The position numbers were made by a program, and so were the translations under genes. From CAYUCJ01 sp049282265 (lineage in GTDB: Bacteria; Desulfobacterota; DSM-4660; Desulfatiglandales; Desulfatiglandaceae), in assembly GCA_049282265.1 (NCBI GenBank), contig JBAPTR010000186.1, positions 1 through 12,820 on the forward strand: DNA of 12,820 bases, given 5' to 3'. Each line of letters begins with the position of its first letter. Position 1 is the first letter of the stretch. Shown here piece by piece: positions 6,339 through 12,820 of this stretch. Under the pieces are notes generated by a model. It was not told where the DNA came from and ran no database searches. It saw nothing but the letters and a program-made list of their open reading frames with translations.

Positions 6339-7304
6339 TCAAAATATCGACATCCCGGAAAAGCCCAGGAAGGCGAGAGCAAAAAGTCCCGCCACCACAA
6401 AGGCAATGGGAAGTCCCCTGTAGGTCGGCGGGACATTGGCCAGTTCCAGCCGTTCACGCACGGAGGACATCATGAACAGGGCCACTAGAAATCCGAGACC
6501 GGCGCCGAGCGACAGCATGAGACTTTCCCATGCATTGTATTCGTTGTCCGCGAGAATCAAGGGAACCGCCAGGATAATGCAATTGGCGATAACCAGGACC
6601 AGGTAGACCCCGAAGGCCTTAAAGAGTACCGGGTTAACTTTTCTCAATACGGTATCAACGGCTTGGACCGACAGGGACACCAGGCCGATGAAGACAACGA
6701 TCTGCAAATAATCCAGATGAAAAGGTTTCAGCACGAACTGGTAGAGGGCCCAGGACATCATGGCACTGACCACCATGACAATGGTGAAAGTGATTCCCAT
6801 TCCGACAGCTGTTGATTTTTTCTGAGAGGTTCCGAAAAACACGCAGAGTCCGAGGTATTTCGTAAACACGAAATTCTGAATAAGCATTGCCCCGATGAGT
6901 ATGGAGAAAAGAAAGCCGAGGTAGAGCTTCTTGACCGTTACGACAGCGGTCCCAAGGGACCTGCCGCCCGACATGATATCCTTTATGGTGACCATGTGCG
7001 GTTGATCCTGATTCAACTCCTCCTGAAAATGCAGCGTCACGTCTTGTCCATTCTTCGAGAGATGAATGCTTGCAAGCGGTAAACCGATATCGGGGTCAGA
7101 CTTCTCATAGACACGATAATGAGACACATCCGTTGCCCACGCTTCGTCTACCGGCGCGGCAAAGGTGATGACGATATCATGGTTTCCCTTGAAGGCGGTT
7201 TCCTTCACAAAACGGTTTTGCGGCTCACAACCCGCCGTTAAGAGCAGGATCATCAGGAAAGCAGTCCCGAAGGCAAGAAAGCTGCAGCGTTTTATACAAC
7301 CCAT
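6339..7304 (-). CDS. rnfA: Rnf complex subunit A with N-terminal lipoprotein/Ig-like extension
   Basis: A 321-residue protein, against about 190-200 for ordinary RnfA. Residues 1-26 form a lipoprotein signal (basic start, hydrophobic core, lipobox LTAGC with Cys26). Residues about 40-125 are polar and beta-rich (HDIVITFAAPVDEAW, DVSHYRVYE, QDVTLHFQEEL, HMVTIKDI), resembling an SbsA/Big_5-type Ig-like domain. From about 126 (KLYLGFLFSILIGAMLIQNF) a complete RnfA with six membrane helices follows, including C154 (YLGLCVFFG) and C242 (VIANCIILAVP), the two cysteines RnfA gives to the intramembrane iron-sulfur site. RnfA is one of the two homologous core membrane subunits. The start is ATG at 7304 with GAGGG just upstream, 7 bp after rnfE stops; an in-frame TTG at 7319 would overlap rnfE by 8 bp. 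Confidence 0.93.
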   Translation of the reverse strand: MGCIKRCSFLAFGTAFLMILLLTAGCEPQNRFVKETAFKGNHDIVITFAAPVDEAWATDVSHYRVYEKSDPDIGLPLASIHLSKNGQDVTLHFQEELNQDQPHMVTIKDIMSGGRSLGTAVVTVKKLYLGFLFSILIGAMLIQNFVFTKYLGLCVFFGTSQKKSTAVGMGITFTIVMVVSAMMSWALYQFVLKPFHLDYLQIVVFIGLVSLSVQAVDTVLRKVNPVLFKAFGVYLVLVIANCIILAVPLILADNEYNAWESLMLSLGAGLGFLVALFMMSSVRERLELANVPPTYRGLPIAFVVAGLFALAFLGFSGMSIF

Positions 7305-7311
7305 GAGGCCC

Positions 7312-7932
7312 TCATCCAATCCTTTTTTTCATCCGGTTAAAAACAATTTCAATATAGTTGTACAAAGCCATCATAAATCCGACACAAAAAAAACCTGCCA
7401 GTGGAAGGGCGAAAAAAAGGAGCGGGCGGAAGCCGAGGACATCGTGCCCGAGCAGCGTACCCATCCCCAAGAGTTCCCGGACAAAGCCGAGAGAGACCAT
7501 CCCGAAGAGGAATCCAAGGCCCATTCCGAAACCATCGAAAAAGGATTTGCCGACGGTGTTCTTGCAGGCAAAAACCTCCAATCGCATGGTGATGATGGCG
7601 AAAGCCACAATCAGTTTGATAAAAATACCCATGGCCTTGTACGCCACCGGGGCATACGCGGACAGCACGAGGTCTATAACCGTAACCCAGGTAGCGATGG
7701 TCAGGGTGTAGGTGGGGATTCGAATCCGTGGGTGGATGTAGTCCTTTATGAGGGCGATGGTGCAGCTGGAACACACCTGTACGAAGAGGACAGCCACCCC
7801 GAGCATCAGGCCGTTCATCACGGTGGTGCTGATTCCCACGGCAGGACACATGGAAAGGGCCAAACGAAAGATGGGATTTTCGTTCAACAGGCCGTTAAAA
7901 ACCAGTTGTGCGGGTGTCTTTGTTGTTACCAA
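7312..7932 (-). CDS. rnfE: Rnf complex subunit E
   Basis: A 206-residue polytopic membrane protein with about six helices. It shows the RnfE/NqrD pattern NGLLNENPIFRLALSMCPAVGIST near the N-terminus (C29), RIPTYTLTIATWVTVIDLVL (71-90) and SFFDGFGMGLGFLFGM (130-145). It pairs with RnfA in the membrane core. The cysteine normally found in the second membrane half (a VNCxxLGRAEAFA pattern) is replaced: this protein reads IVAFAIITMRLEVFACKN, with Ala112 at that position and a new Cys at 123. The start is a TTG at 7932, chosen because AAGGAGG lies 9 bases upstream and no ATG or GTG fits; 44 bp separate it from rnfG. Confidence 0.94.
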   Translation of the reverse strand: MVTTKTPAQLVFNGLLNENPIFRLALSMCPAVGISTTVMNGLMLGVAVLFVQVCSSCTIALIKDYIHPRIRIPTYTLTIATWVTVIDLVLSAYAPVAYKAMGIFIKLIVAFAIITMRLEVFACKNTVGKSFFDGFGMGLGFLFGMVSLGFVRELLGMGTLLGHDVLGFRPLLFFALPLAGFFCVGFMMALYNYIEIVFNRMKKRIG

Positions 7933-7976
7933 TGGAGAATCCCTCCTTATTCCGAACGGAACATTTCCTGAAATTG

Positions 7977-8891
7977 CTAAAATGCGGCCGGAATATGTCC
8001 TTGAGCAAGCGCACGGTCTAGGATGTTCGTTCGGTAAGCAAACTTCTTGACCATATTCCTGATCCCCGTCGTAACGCAGCGGCTGGATATGGTGGCCCCG
8101 GTCAGGGCATAGATGTCAGCATTTTCGTATTTCGCGCGGATTTCGTCAATCTGTTCCCGGGTGAACATGCCCTTTTTCGATTTTTCCCTTTCGAGATATT
8201 TCCTGTACTCCGGGGGGAGAGGTTTTTTCACAACTTGTAACGTCTTCATTCTCTTAAAGGATTTGTCAACAAACTGATTCTTGAAATAGTCCTGGCTGAT
8301 TTCACCACCCAATCCCGGATCTTCTTCCTGTTCCAGAATATCGAGCCCTTTGACGGTGAAAGAGGGCTTCAGGGCGAGCATGACCTTGATAAAAGTCTTG
8401 AATCCGGGGAACTCACCTGGGATCAGGTAGGCCAGACGCTTGCCTCCCAGCAGGGCCACAATGAAGGAATCAGCATAGGTGAACTGATTCGGCGGTTTCA
8501 AGACCTCTTTCAATGCCGCCTCCCTCTCGGACATTTCAACGGCCTTGTCAGGGGACAAGGCGAGGCTGAAGTGGCCTTTCAGTTTTCCGGTCAAATCAAT
8601 CAAAAGGAGCTCGTAGCCCGTTCCCCCTTCTTTTTTGATGGGTATCAGGTATCCGAGAAACTGGGATCCCTGATCCGTGATGAGGTACCTGTAAACGGAA
8701 AGAAGCTTCAGATCCGATGGGGCTGGATGGGACTCGGAATATCCCAGGAGCCCCAGCATGGTGCCCTGGACATCCATAAAAGCGTTGTGCTTCTTGGCCT
8801 TGTCGGTGACCGTGAAGACCGCTCCCATGATAAATGCGGCGATCAGGCAGGAAACGGTCAATCCGATGGTAATTCGTAGGATCTGTCTCAT
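7977..8891 (-). CDS. rnfG: Rnf complex subunit G (covalent FMN)
   Basis: A 304-residue protein with one N-terminal membrane helix (about 9-28) and a periplasmic FMN-binding domain. Motifs: YELLLIDLTGKL (93-104), GLDILEQEEDPGLGGEI (182-198) and the flavinylation motif ALTGATISS (262-270), whose Thr267 should carry FMN attached by ApbE. It is longer than usual RnfG (about 190-220). Extra sequence lies between residues 205 and 260, a charged segment with KKPLPPEYRKYLEREKSKKG, and in the first half. The start is the ATG at 8891, which overlaps the TGA of rnfD in an ATGA junction, indicating translational coupling; a longer start at 8936 would run far into rnfD. Confidence 0.94.
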   Translation of the reverse strand: MRQILRITIGLTVSCLIAAFIMGAVFTVTDKAKKHNAFMDVQGTMLGLLGYSESHPAPSDLKLLSVYRYLITDQGSQFLGYLIPIKKEGGTGYELLLIDLTGKLKGHFSLALSPDKAVEMSEREAALKEVLKPPNQFTYADSFIVALLGGKRLAYLIPGEFPGFKTFIKVMLALKPSFTVKGLDILEQEEDPGLGGEISQDYFKNQFVDKSFKRMKTLQVVKKPLPPEYRKYLEREKSKKGMFTREQIDEIRAKYENADIYALTGATISSRCVTTGIRNMVKKFAYRTNILDRALAQGHIPAAF

Positions 8892-9916
8892 TTGGAAACA
8901 CCCTTTTGCGGAGCAAAACGTTTGGGGCCGAACCATTGCTCAAATGCCGGAGTAAGCGGGTTCATGAGAAGAATGGCATAGCATATGCCCTCCGGATAGC
9001 CGCCTTTCAGCCTGATGAGGACGGTGATTGCCCCGATACAGACGCCGAAAATAAGCTTGGCGTTTTTCTGGGTGGGGGATGTAACATAATCCGTGGCCAT
9101 GAAAAAGGCCCCCAACATAATTCCTCCTGACAGGACCGCAAGAAGTGGGTTGCCTGTAAAGAGCCTTTCGCCCCCGAAGATCCAGGTGAAAAACGCCACC
9201 GACACAATGACCGCCGCGGGCATGTGCCAGGTGATGTAACCCCTGTAGATCAGGTAGAGCCCGCCCAAAAGGAGGAGCAGGGCCGAGGTCTCCCCGATGC
9301 ATCCCGGGCGCCACCCTATGAAAAAGTTCTCATAAATGCTCGAAAGTGAGCCGAATTTTTCGATGACACCGGCAATGCCATAATGTTTCAGGACGAAAAG
9401 AGGGGTAGCGGTGCTGACCGCGTCCACCCCTGTTCCCATGTATCTGAATATGGATCCGTCGCGGATGGGGGATAGCCAGGCGGAGGTCATGGCAACGGGA
9501 AAACTGGCGACAAGAAATGCCCTGCCGACGAGCGCCGGGTTGAAGAAGTTGAAACCTATGCCTCCAAGGAGGATCTTGGCCACATAGATGGCCATGACTG
9601 CACCGAGAATGGGCATCCAGTAGGGAACGCCCGGCGGAATGATATAGGCCAGCAGCATGCCGGTGATGACGGCACTTCCATCCCGGATGGTTACAGGTCT
9701 TCGAAGCAGCTTCTGGGAAACGGCCTCGGTTGCCACACAGGCGGCGACGCTGATCAGGGTGATGATAAGGGTCTGGAACCCGAATACAAAAATCGAAAGA
9801 ATCAAGGGAGGAACCAGACACCCCGCAACGGTCCACATGATCTTTTCAACGGATTCACCGCTTTTGATGTGGGGGGATACCGAAACGGTCCACAGTTGGG
9901 GACCAGCCACCGTCAA
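8888..9916 (-). CDS. rnfD: Rnf complex subunit D (covalent FMN)
   Basis: A 342-residue integral membrane protein of the RnfD/NqrB family. The N-terminus shows WTVSVSPHIKSGESVEKIMW, then about nine or ten membrane helices. DGSAVITGMLLAYIIPP (79-95) and GFNFFNPALVGRAF (121-134) are family signatures. The flavinylation motif DAVSTATPL (165-173) places FMN on Thr171. RnfD passes electrons between the periplasmic flavin of RnfG and the membrane core. The TTG at 9916 gives a normal-length N-terminus but has no ribosome-binding site. In frame 27 bases upstream is an ATC (9943-9941) preceded by AGGAG (9954-9950) at a perfect 6-nt distance, so the true start may be there. The frame is open back to the rnfC stop. 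Confidence 0.94.
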   Translation of the reverse strand: MTVAGPQLWTVSVSPHIKSGESVEKIMWTVAGCLVPPLILSIFVFGFQTLIITLISVAACVATEAVSQKLLRRPVTIRDGSAVITGMLLAYIIPPGVPYWMPILGAVMAIYVAKILLGGIGFNFFNPALVGRAFLVASFPVAMTSAWLSPIRDGSIFRYMGTGVDAVSTATPLFVLKHYGIAGVIEKFGSLSSIYENFFIGWRPGCIGETSALLLLLGGLYLIYRGYITWHMPAAVIVSVAFFTWIFGGERLFTGNPLLAVLSGGIMLGAFFMATDYVTSPTQKNAKLIFGVCIGAITVLIRLKGGYPEGICYAILLMNPLTPAFEQWFGPKRFAPQKGVSK

Positions 9917-9991
9917 TCCGCTATTTTTCGTTTCCTTTTCGATGGTGCACTCCTGAATGCCGGTTTGTCTCCGATGAAGAACATCCCTAGA

Positions 9992-11314
9992 TTATCTTTT
10001 CGCCTTCCTTTTGGCCAGCCTGATAAATTGTACGAGGGGCCGTTTCGCAGGGCAGACAAAGGCACAGCAGCCGCATTCGAAACATTCAAAGATCCCGAAT
10101 GGGGACGTCTCTTCAGCCCGTCCGGCCTCCACATAGATTCCGATTTCGTTGGGGGAGAGCCCCATGGGGCAGGCTTCCAGGCACCACCCGCAGCGAATAC
10201 ACTGACCGTGGGGACGCGTGTCGATCTCTTCATCTGTAAGGAACAGGACGCCTGAAGTGGTCTTGGTCACCGGCATTTCGAGGCTGGGGACGGCGAAACC
10301 CATCATGGGGCCCCCAAGGACCACCTTGGCCAGGTTTGAGCGGGTCCCTCCGAGGAAGGAGACAATGTCGCTCAGCCTGGTGCCTATTTTCACCAGGAGA
10401 TTGGCGGGCCTTTCTATCCCCTTTCCGGAAATGGTAACGACCTTTTCGTAGAGGGCCTTTTTCAATGCAACGGCCTCAAAGATGGCCTTGGTTGTCCCTA
10501 TATTCTGTACAATTACTCCCACGTCAAAAGGCAAGCCGAATCCCGGGACTTTCCGTCCCGTGGTACTCTGAATCAGTTGTTTTTCTGATCCCTGGGGATA
10601 TTTTACCTTCAAGGCGTCCACACGGATGTGAAAACCGTTCGAGGCGGAGACCTCTGCCGCCTTTCTCATGATATCAATGGCATCCGACTTGTTCTCTTCA
10701 ATGCCCACGTGACACTCACTTATGCCGAGAATGGTCAGAATAATCTTGGCACCCTCAATAATCTCTTCAGGGTGATCGAGCATGGCACGATGATCCGTCG
10801 TGAGATACGGCTCGCACTCTGCGCCATTCAGGACGAGTGTGTCCACCTTGGCCTCGGGAGGAGGCGCCAGTTTGACATGGGTGGGGAAACCGGCCCCTCC
10901 GATACCCACCACTCCCGCGTTCCTTATCCTGGTTAGCAGCTCATCCCGGGACAATTTTGTCCAGTCATCACGTTCATATGCTCTAGGTTGAGCGGAGCTG
11001 TCAGTTTGTATGGTGACCGAGGGGGCGGTCACGGAAATGGGGTGGGGTGAGGTCCCGATATTCTTGACGACGCCCGTTACGCTGCTGTGTATATTGGCGC
11101 CAAGACCATTCTCAACCTGTCCGATGAGGTCTCCCTCTTGGACCTCATCCTTTTTCGCCACCAGCGGCGTGCAGGGAGCACCAAAGTGCTGGTTCAGCAG
11201 AATTTCAACCTCGTCGGGAACGGGCAAGGTTTCCACTGGCAGATGCTCTGTCAGAGACTTGAATTCATGCGGGTGGACGCCGCCTTTTGGAAATGTCAAT
11301 AAGGATTCAGTCAT
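9992..11314 (-). CDS. rnfC: Rnf complex subunit C (NADH-side)
   Basis: A 440-residue soluble peripheral subunit of normal length. It shows FPKGGVHPHEFK at 8-19, the flavin/NADH-binding region GIGGAGFPTHVKL (137-149) with NGAECEPYLTTD (163-174), and YPQGSEKQLI in the middle. Two [4Fe-4S] motifs follow, CIRCGWCLEACP (372-383) and CFECGCCAFVCP (411-422), then a basic C-terminus. RnfC oxidises NADH or reduces NAD+ and exchanges electrons with the other subunits on the cytoplasmic side. The start is ATG at 11314 with AGG five bases upstream. It is the first gene of the rnf operon, with its own promoter about 75-100 bp upstream. Confidence 0.97.
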   Translation of the reverse strand: MTESLLTFPKGGVHPHEFKSLTEHLPVETLPVPDEVEILLNQHFGAPCTPLVAKKDEVQEGDLIGQVENGLGANIHSSVTGVVKNIGTSPHPISVTAPSVTIQTDSSAQPRAYERDDWTKLSRDELLTRIRNAGVVGIGGAGFPTHVKLAPPPEAKVDTLVLNGAECEPYLTTDHRAMLDHPEEIIEGAKIILTILGISECHVGIEENKSDAIDIMRKAAEVSASNGFHIRVDALKVKYPQGSEKQLIQSTTGRKVPGFGLPFDVGVIVQNIGTTKAIFEAVALKKALYEKVVTISGKGIERPANLLVKIGTRLSDIVSFLGGTRSNLAKVVLGGPMMGFAVPSLEMPVTKTTSGVLFLTDEEIDTRPHGQCIRCGWCLEACPMGLSPNEIGIYVEAGRAEETSPFGIFECFECGCCAFVCPAKRPLVQFIRLAKRKAKR

Positions 11315-11388
11315 TGTTGCCTGGCCGAGAGTTGTTGAAAATGAAACCTTCTTTCTAATCCGAATTTCCCAAAGTGTAAAAATCGTTC

Positions 11389-11416
11389 ATATTAAAAACA
11401 TTAGGAAAAATGTCAA
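11389..11416 (-). promoter_or_regulatory. Sigma70-type promoter of the rnf operon
   Basis: On the minus strand TTGACA (11416-11411) is followed by a 16-nt T-rich spacer and TAATAT (11394-11389). The predicted transcript start is near 11382, giving a leader of about 68 nt before rnfC. It lies in the 182-bp gap between ribF and rnfC, which otherwise holds no gene. Confidence 0.65.
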
Positions 11417-11496
11417 GAAAAAACTGGCCGGTGTGTCGAGCAGGGACCTGCACAGGTCGATGTCGGGAGTGCGGAAGATCAAAGCAGTGGAGGGGT

Positions 11497-12432
11497 TCAT
11501 GGCATTTCGAGCAAAGCCCTGGCAGCCTTCACGTCCTGATGGATCTGCCGGGCGAGTTCTTCGATACTCTCGAACGTCTTTTCAGGTCTCAAGTGTTTCA
11601 TAAATCTGACCTTGATGGCCCGGCCCAACAGGTCTTCGGAAAAATCCAGGATATGGGTTTCAATGGAAAGGGGTCCCTGGCCGAAGGTGGGGTTGTGACC
11701 GATATTGGTTACGCCATTGTATTTGTGATGGTCAATGAGGACCTGAACGGCATAAACGCCCTCTTTGGGGATCAATTCATCCACCAATTCCAGGTTGGCT
11801 GTGGGAAATCCAAGGAGTCTCCCTCCACGATTCTTCCCCTTCACGACGGTTCCGGAAATCTGGTAGTCCCGCCCCAACAGTGTCTTTGCGTCCGGAAGAT
11901 TTCCGGCCCGTACCAGTTCTCGGATGGAAGTGCTTGATACCACCTTGCCGCCGATAAGCACGGGCTGCACCACATGCACCTGAAAACCCAGGTCTTCCCC
12001 CATCTGGAAAAGGAGATCGATGTTCCCCGTTCTTTGGTGACCGAAGGTATAGTCATAACCCACGACCAGTTCCCTGATACCGATTTTCTCCACAAGAATG
12101 TTCCTGACAAAGTCCTCCGCCCCTATGCCGGCAAAGGTTTTGTCAAATCGAATGCAGAAGATCACATCGATGGCGGCCCGGGTGATGAGTTCCAGTTTTT
12201 GCTCTGTGGGTGTAATGAGGAGGGGGGGGATCCCAGGCTTCATTATCTTCAGAGGGTGGGGTTGAAAGGTCATGACAGCCGATTGGCCTTCAAGAGCACT
12301 GGCACGTCTCTTGACTTTTTCGAAGAGTGCAAGATGTCCACGGTGAACGCCGTCGAAGTTTCCAATGGTCAATACGGGGTTTGTTAAGGGTGATAAAAGG
12401 TGCTCGAGATTATTTATCATTATTGCAGTCAC
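11497..12432 (-). CDS. ribF: Bifunctional riboflavin kinase / FAD synthetase
   Basis: A 311-residue protein of normal RibF length. The N-terminal FMN adenylyltransferase domain has TIGNFDGVHRGH (22-33), FQPHP (56-60), GYDYTFGHQRTG (125-136) and SSTSIRELV (166-174). The C-terminal riboflavin kinase domain has GKNRGGRLLGFPTANLEL (199-216), GVYAV (225-229), NIGHNPTFG (243-251) and IETHILDF (257-264). It converts riboflavin to FMN and FMN to FAD in the cytoplasm. The start is taken as GTG at 12432 because GAGG lies six bases upstream; ATG at 12420 lacks a site. It sits upstream of rnf on the same strand, so it may contribute read-through, and it supplies the FAD used by ApbE. Confidence 0.97.
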   Translation of the reverse strand: MTAIMINNLEHLLSPLTNPVLTIGNFDGVHRGHLALFEKVKRRASALEGQSAVMTFQPHPLKIMKPGIPPLLITPTEQKLELITRAAIDVIFCIRFDKTFAGIGAEDFVRNILVEKIGIRELVVGYDYTFGHQRTGNIDLLFQMGEDLGFQVHVVQPVLIGGKVVSSTSIRELVRAGNLPDAKTLLGRDYQISGTVVKGKNRGGRLLGFPTANLELVDELIPKEGVYAVQVLIDHHKYNGVTNIGHNPTFGQGPLSIETHILDFSEDLLGRAIKVRFMKHLRPEKTFESIEELARQIHQDVKAARALLEMP

Positions 12433-12495
12433 GTTTGACCTCAATGCTTGTATAGTCGCTGTTCAAAAACGTTCCTCTCTTGATGATTTACTCTT

Positions 12496-12652
12496 TGATG
12501 GCTTTGTAAAAAGTCATCATCCTGCCCATGGACGGGCACGCAAATCAATGGGGTGCATGGCAACCCGTTGATTTGTAAGGAGATCGAAAATCACACTTTT
12601 CGATCTCCGTGAGAAAAAAGTCCTGAGGACCGGACTTTTTACGGTTCCATCA
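12496..12652 (+). repeat. MITE-like palindromic repeat with 20-bp terminal inverted repeats
   Basis: The left end TGATGGCTTTGTAAAAAGTC (12496-12515) and the reverse complement of the right end (12633-12652) match at 16 of 20 positions; only four central bases differ. Inside are consecutive hairpins: 12523-12538 (TGCCC/GGGCA), 12541-12575 (8-bp outer stem CAAATCAA/TTGATTTG with further inner pairs), 12579-12608 (perfect 12-bp stem, 6-nt loop) and 12615-12640. No reading frame of note is present and no target-site duplication is obvious. It occupies most of the gap between ribF and the tRNA gene. It is either a non-autonomous mobile element or a folded intergenic repeat; copy number in the genome would decide. 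Confidence 0.6.
12615..12640. terminator. Bidirectional intrinsic-terminator-like hairpin
   Basis: A 9-bp perfect stem (AAAAAGTCC with GGACTTTTT) around an 8-nt loop, with A-run and T-run on the two arms. It would separate the divergent ribF and tRNA-Leu units. It overlaps the right end of the repeat, so it may be only part of that element; the GC part of the stem is short. Confidence 0.4.
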
Positions 12653-12671
12653 TTGTGGTGCCAAAAGATTA

Positions 12672-12698
12672 TTGACAACCGATGGTGCATAATATAGA
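12672..12698 (+). promoter_or_regulatory. Promoter of tRNA-Leu
   Basis: TTGACA at 12672-12677 matches the -35 consensus. The region 12688-12698 (CATAATATAGA) holds several -10-like hexamers; TATAGA at 12693 gives a 15-nt spacer. The tRNA begins at 12734, a sensible distance for a short leader. The exact -10 is uncertain. Confidence 0.5.
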
Positions 12699-12733
12699 GT
12701 CTCACCCGTAAAAGATCAAGTTGTTTGATGTGT

Positions 12734-12820
12734 GCCGAAGTGGCGGAACTGGTAGACGCGCTAGGTTCAGGGTCTAGTGGGCGGACGCCTGTGGGAGTTC
12801 GAGTCTCCCCTTCGGCACCA
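12734..12820 (+). tRNA. tRNA-Leu (anticodon CAG)
   Basis: An 87-nt class II tRNA. Acceptor arms GCCGAAG and CTTCGGC pair fully, with discriminator A and an encoded CCA at the very end of the window. The D-arm region contains GGCGGAACTGGTAGACGC. The anticodon stem-loop CTAGG-TTCAGGG-TCTAG presents CAG (one G-T pair at the loop). The long variable arm (TGGGCGGACGCCTGT region) and the T-loop TTCGAGT are as expected for leucine. Confidence 0.97.

Noticed and set aside
7165..7971. A plus-strand frame of 268 codons opposite rnfE and rnfA.
   Set aside because: Highly charged, low-complexity shadow opposite membrane-protein genes with clear family motifs.
11315..11496. FMN riboswitch or terminator between ribF and rnfC.
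   Set aside because: I looked for the conserved RFN segments and did not see them. The small palindrome near GACCTGTGCAGGTC has only a two-base loop and no following T-run at the right distance.
12433..12495. A ribF promoter around the TATACA sequence on the minus strand.
   Set aside because: TATACA is a fair -10, but no good -35 lies at 16-18 nt, so it is not listed.
1..12820. CRISPR arrays, insertion sequences, rRNA or phage genes.
   Set aside because: No regularly spaced repeats, transposase motifs or rRNA sequence were seen.

Overview
The window looks like chromosome of an anaerobic member of the Desulfobacterota (former Deltaproteobacteria). The grounds are the order DUF2232 membrane protein - rplI - dnaB, an HflX of the type with a long N-terminal region, and a six-subunit Rnf operon in the order C-D-G-E-A-B followed by apbE. 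This placement is inferred from gene content, not from a search.

Layout. Positions 1-2548 (plus strand) hold the end of a DUF2232 membrane protein gene, rplI (ribosomal protein L9) and dnaB (replicative helicase). Next is hflX (plus, to 4269), whose expected start region has no normal start codon. It converges on, and overlaps by 29 bp, a minus-strand block running from 11314 down to 4241: rnfC, rnfD, rnfG, rnfE, rnfA, rnfB, apbE. A good sigma70-type promoter lies just upstream of rnfC. Upstream of that, on the same strand, is ribF. Between ribF and the end of the window is a 157-bp MITE-like repeat made of consecutive hairpins, then a promoter and a tRNA-Leu(CAG) gene on the plus strand.

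Main observation. The rnfB reading frame is intact over 289 codons except for one in-frame TGA at codon 54. That TGA sits where the first cysteine of the N-terminal [4Fe-4S] motif (C-x2-C-x4-C-x17-C) should be. Directly after it is a hairpin with a 6-bp stem and a UGGAU loop whose GG lies 19-20 nt downstream of the UGA. As I recall it, this is the geometry of the E. coli fdhF SECIS element. The gene is therefore best read as a selenoprotein RnfB in which selenocysteine replaces an iron-sulfur cluster cysteine. Two other subunits are also odd. RnfA carries an N-terminal lipoprotein signal and an Ig-like domain of about 90 residues. RnfE has alanine at residue 112, where the intramembrane iron-sulfur site normally has its second cysteine.

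How the genes work together. Rnf couples electron transfer between ferredoxin and NAD+ to ion transport across the membrane. RnfD and RnfG need covalently bound FMN, which ApbE attaches using FAD; RibF makes FMN and FAD from riboflavin. The block thus contains the Rnf enzyme, its flavin-attaching maturase and the source of the flavin. No sel genes (selA, selB, selC, selD) are in the window, so the selenocysteine call depends on the rest of the genome.
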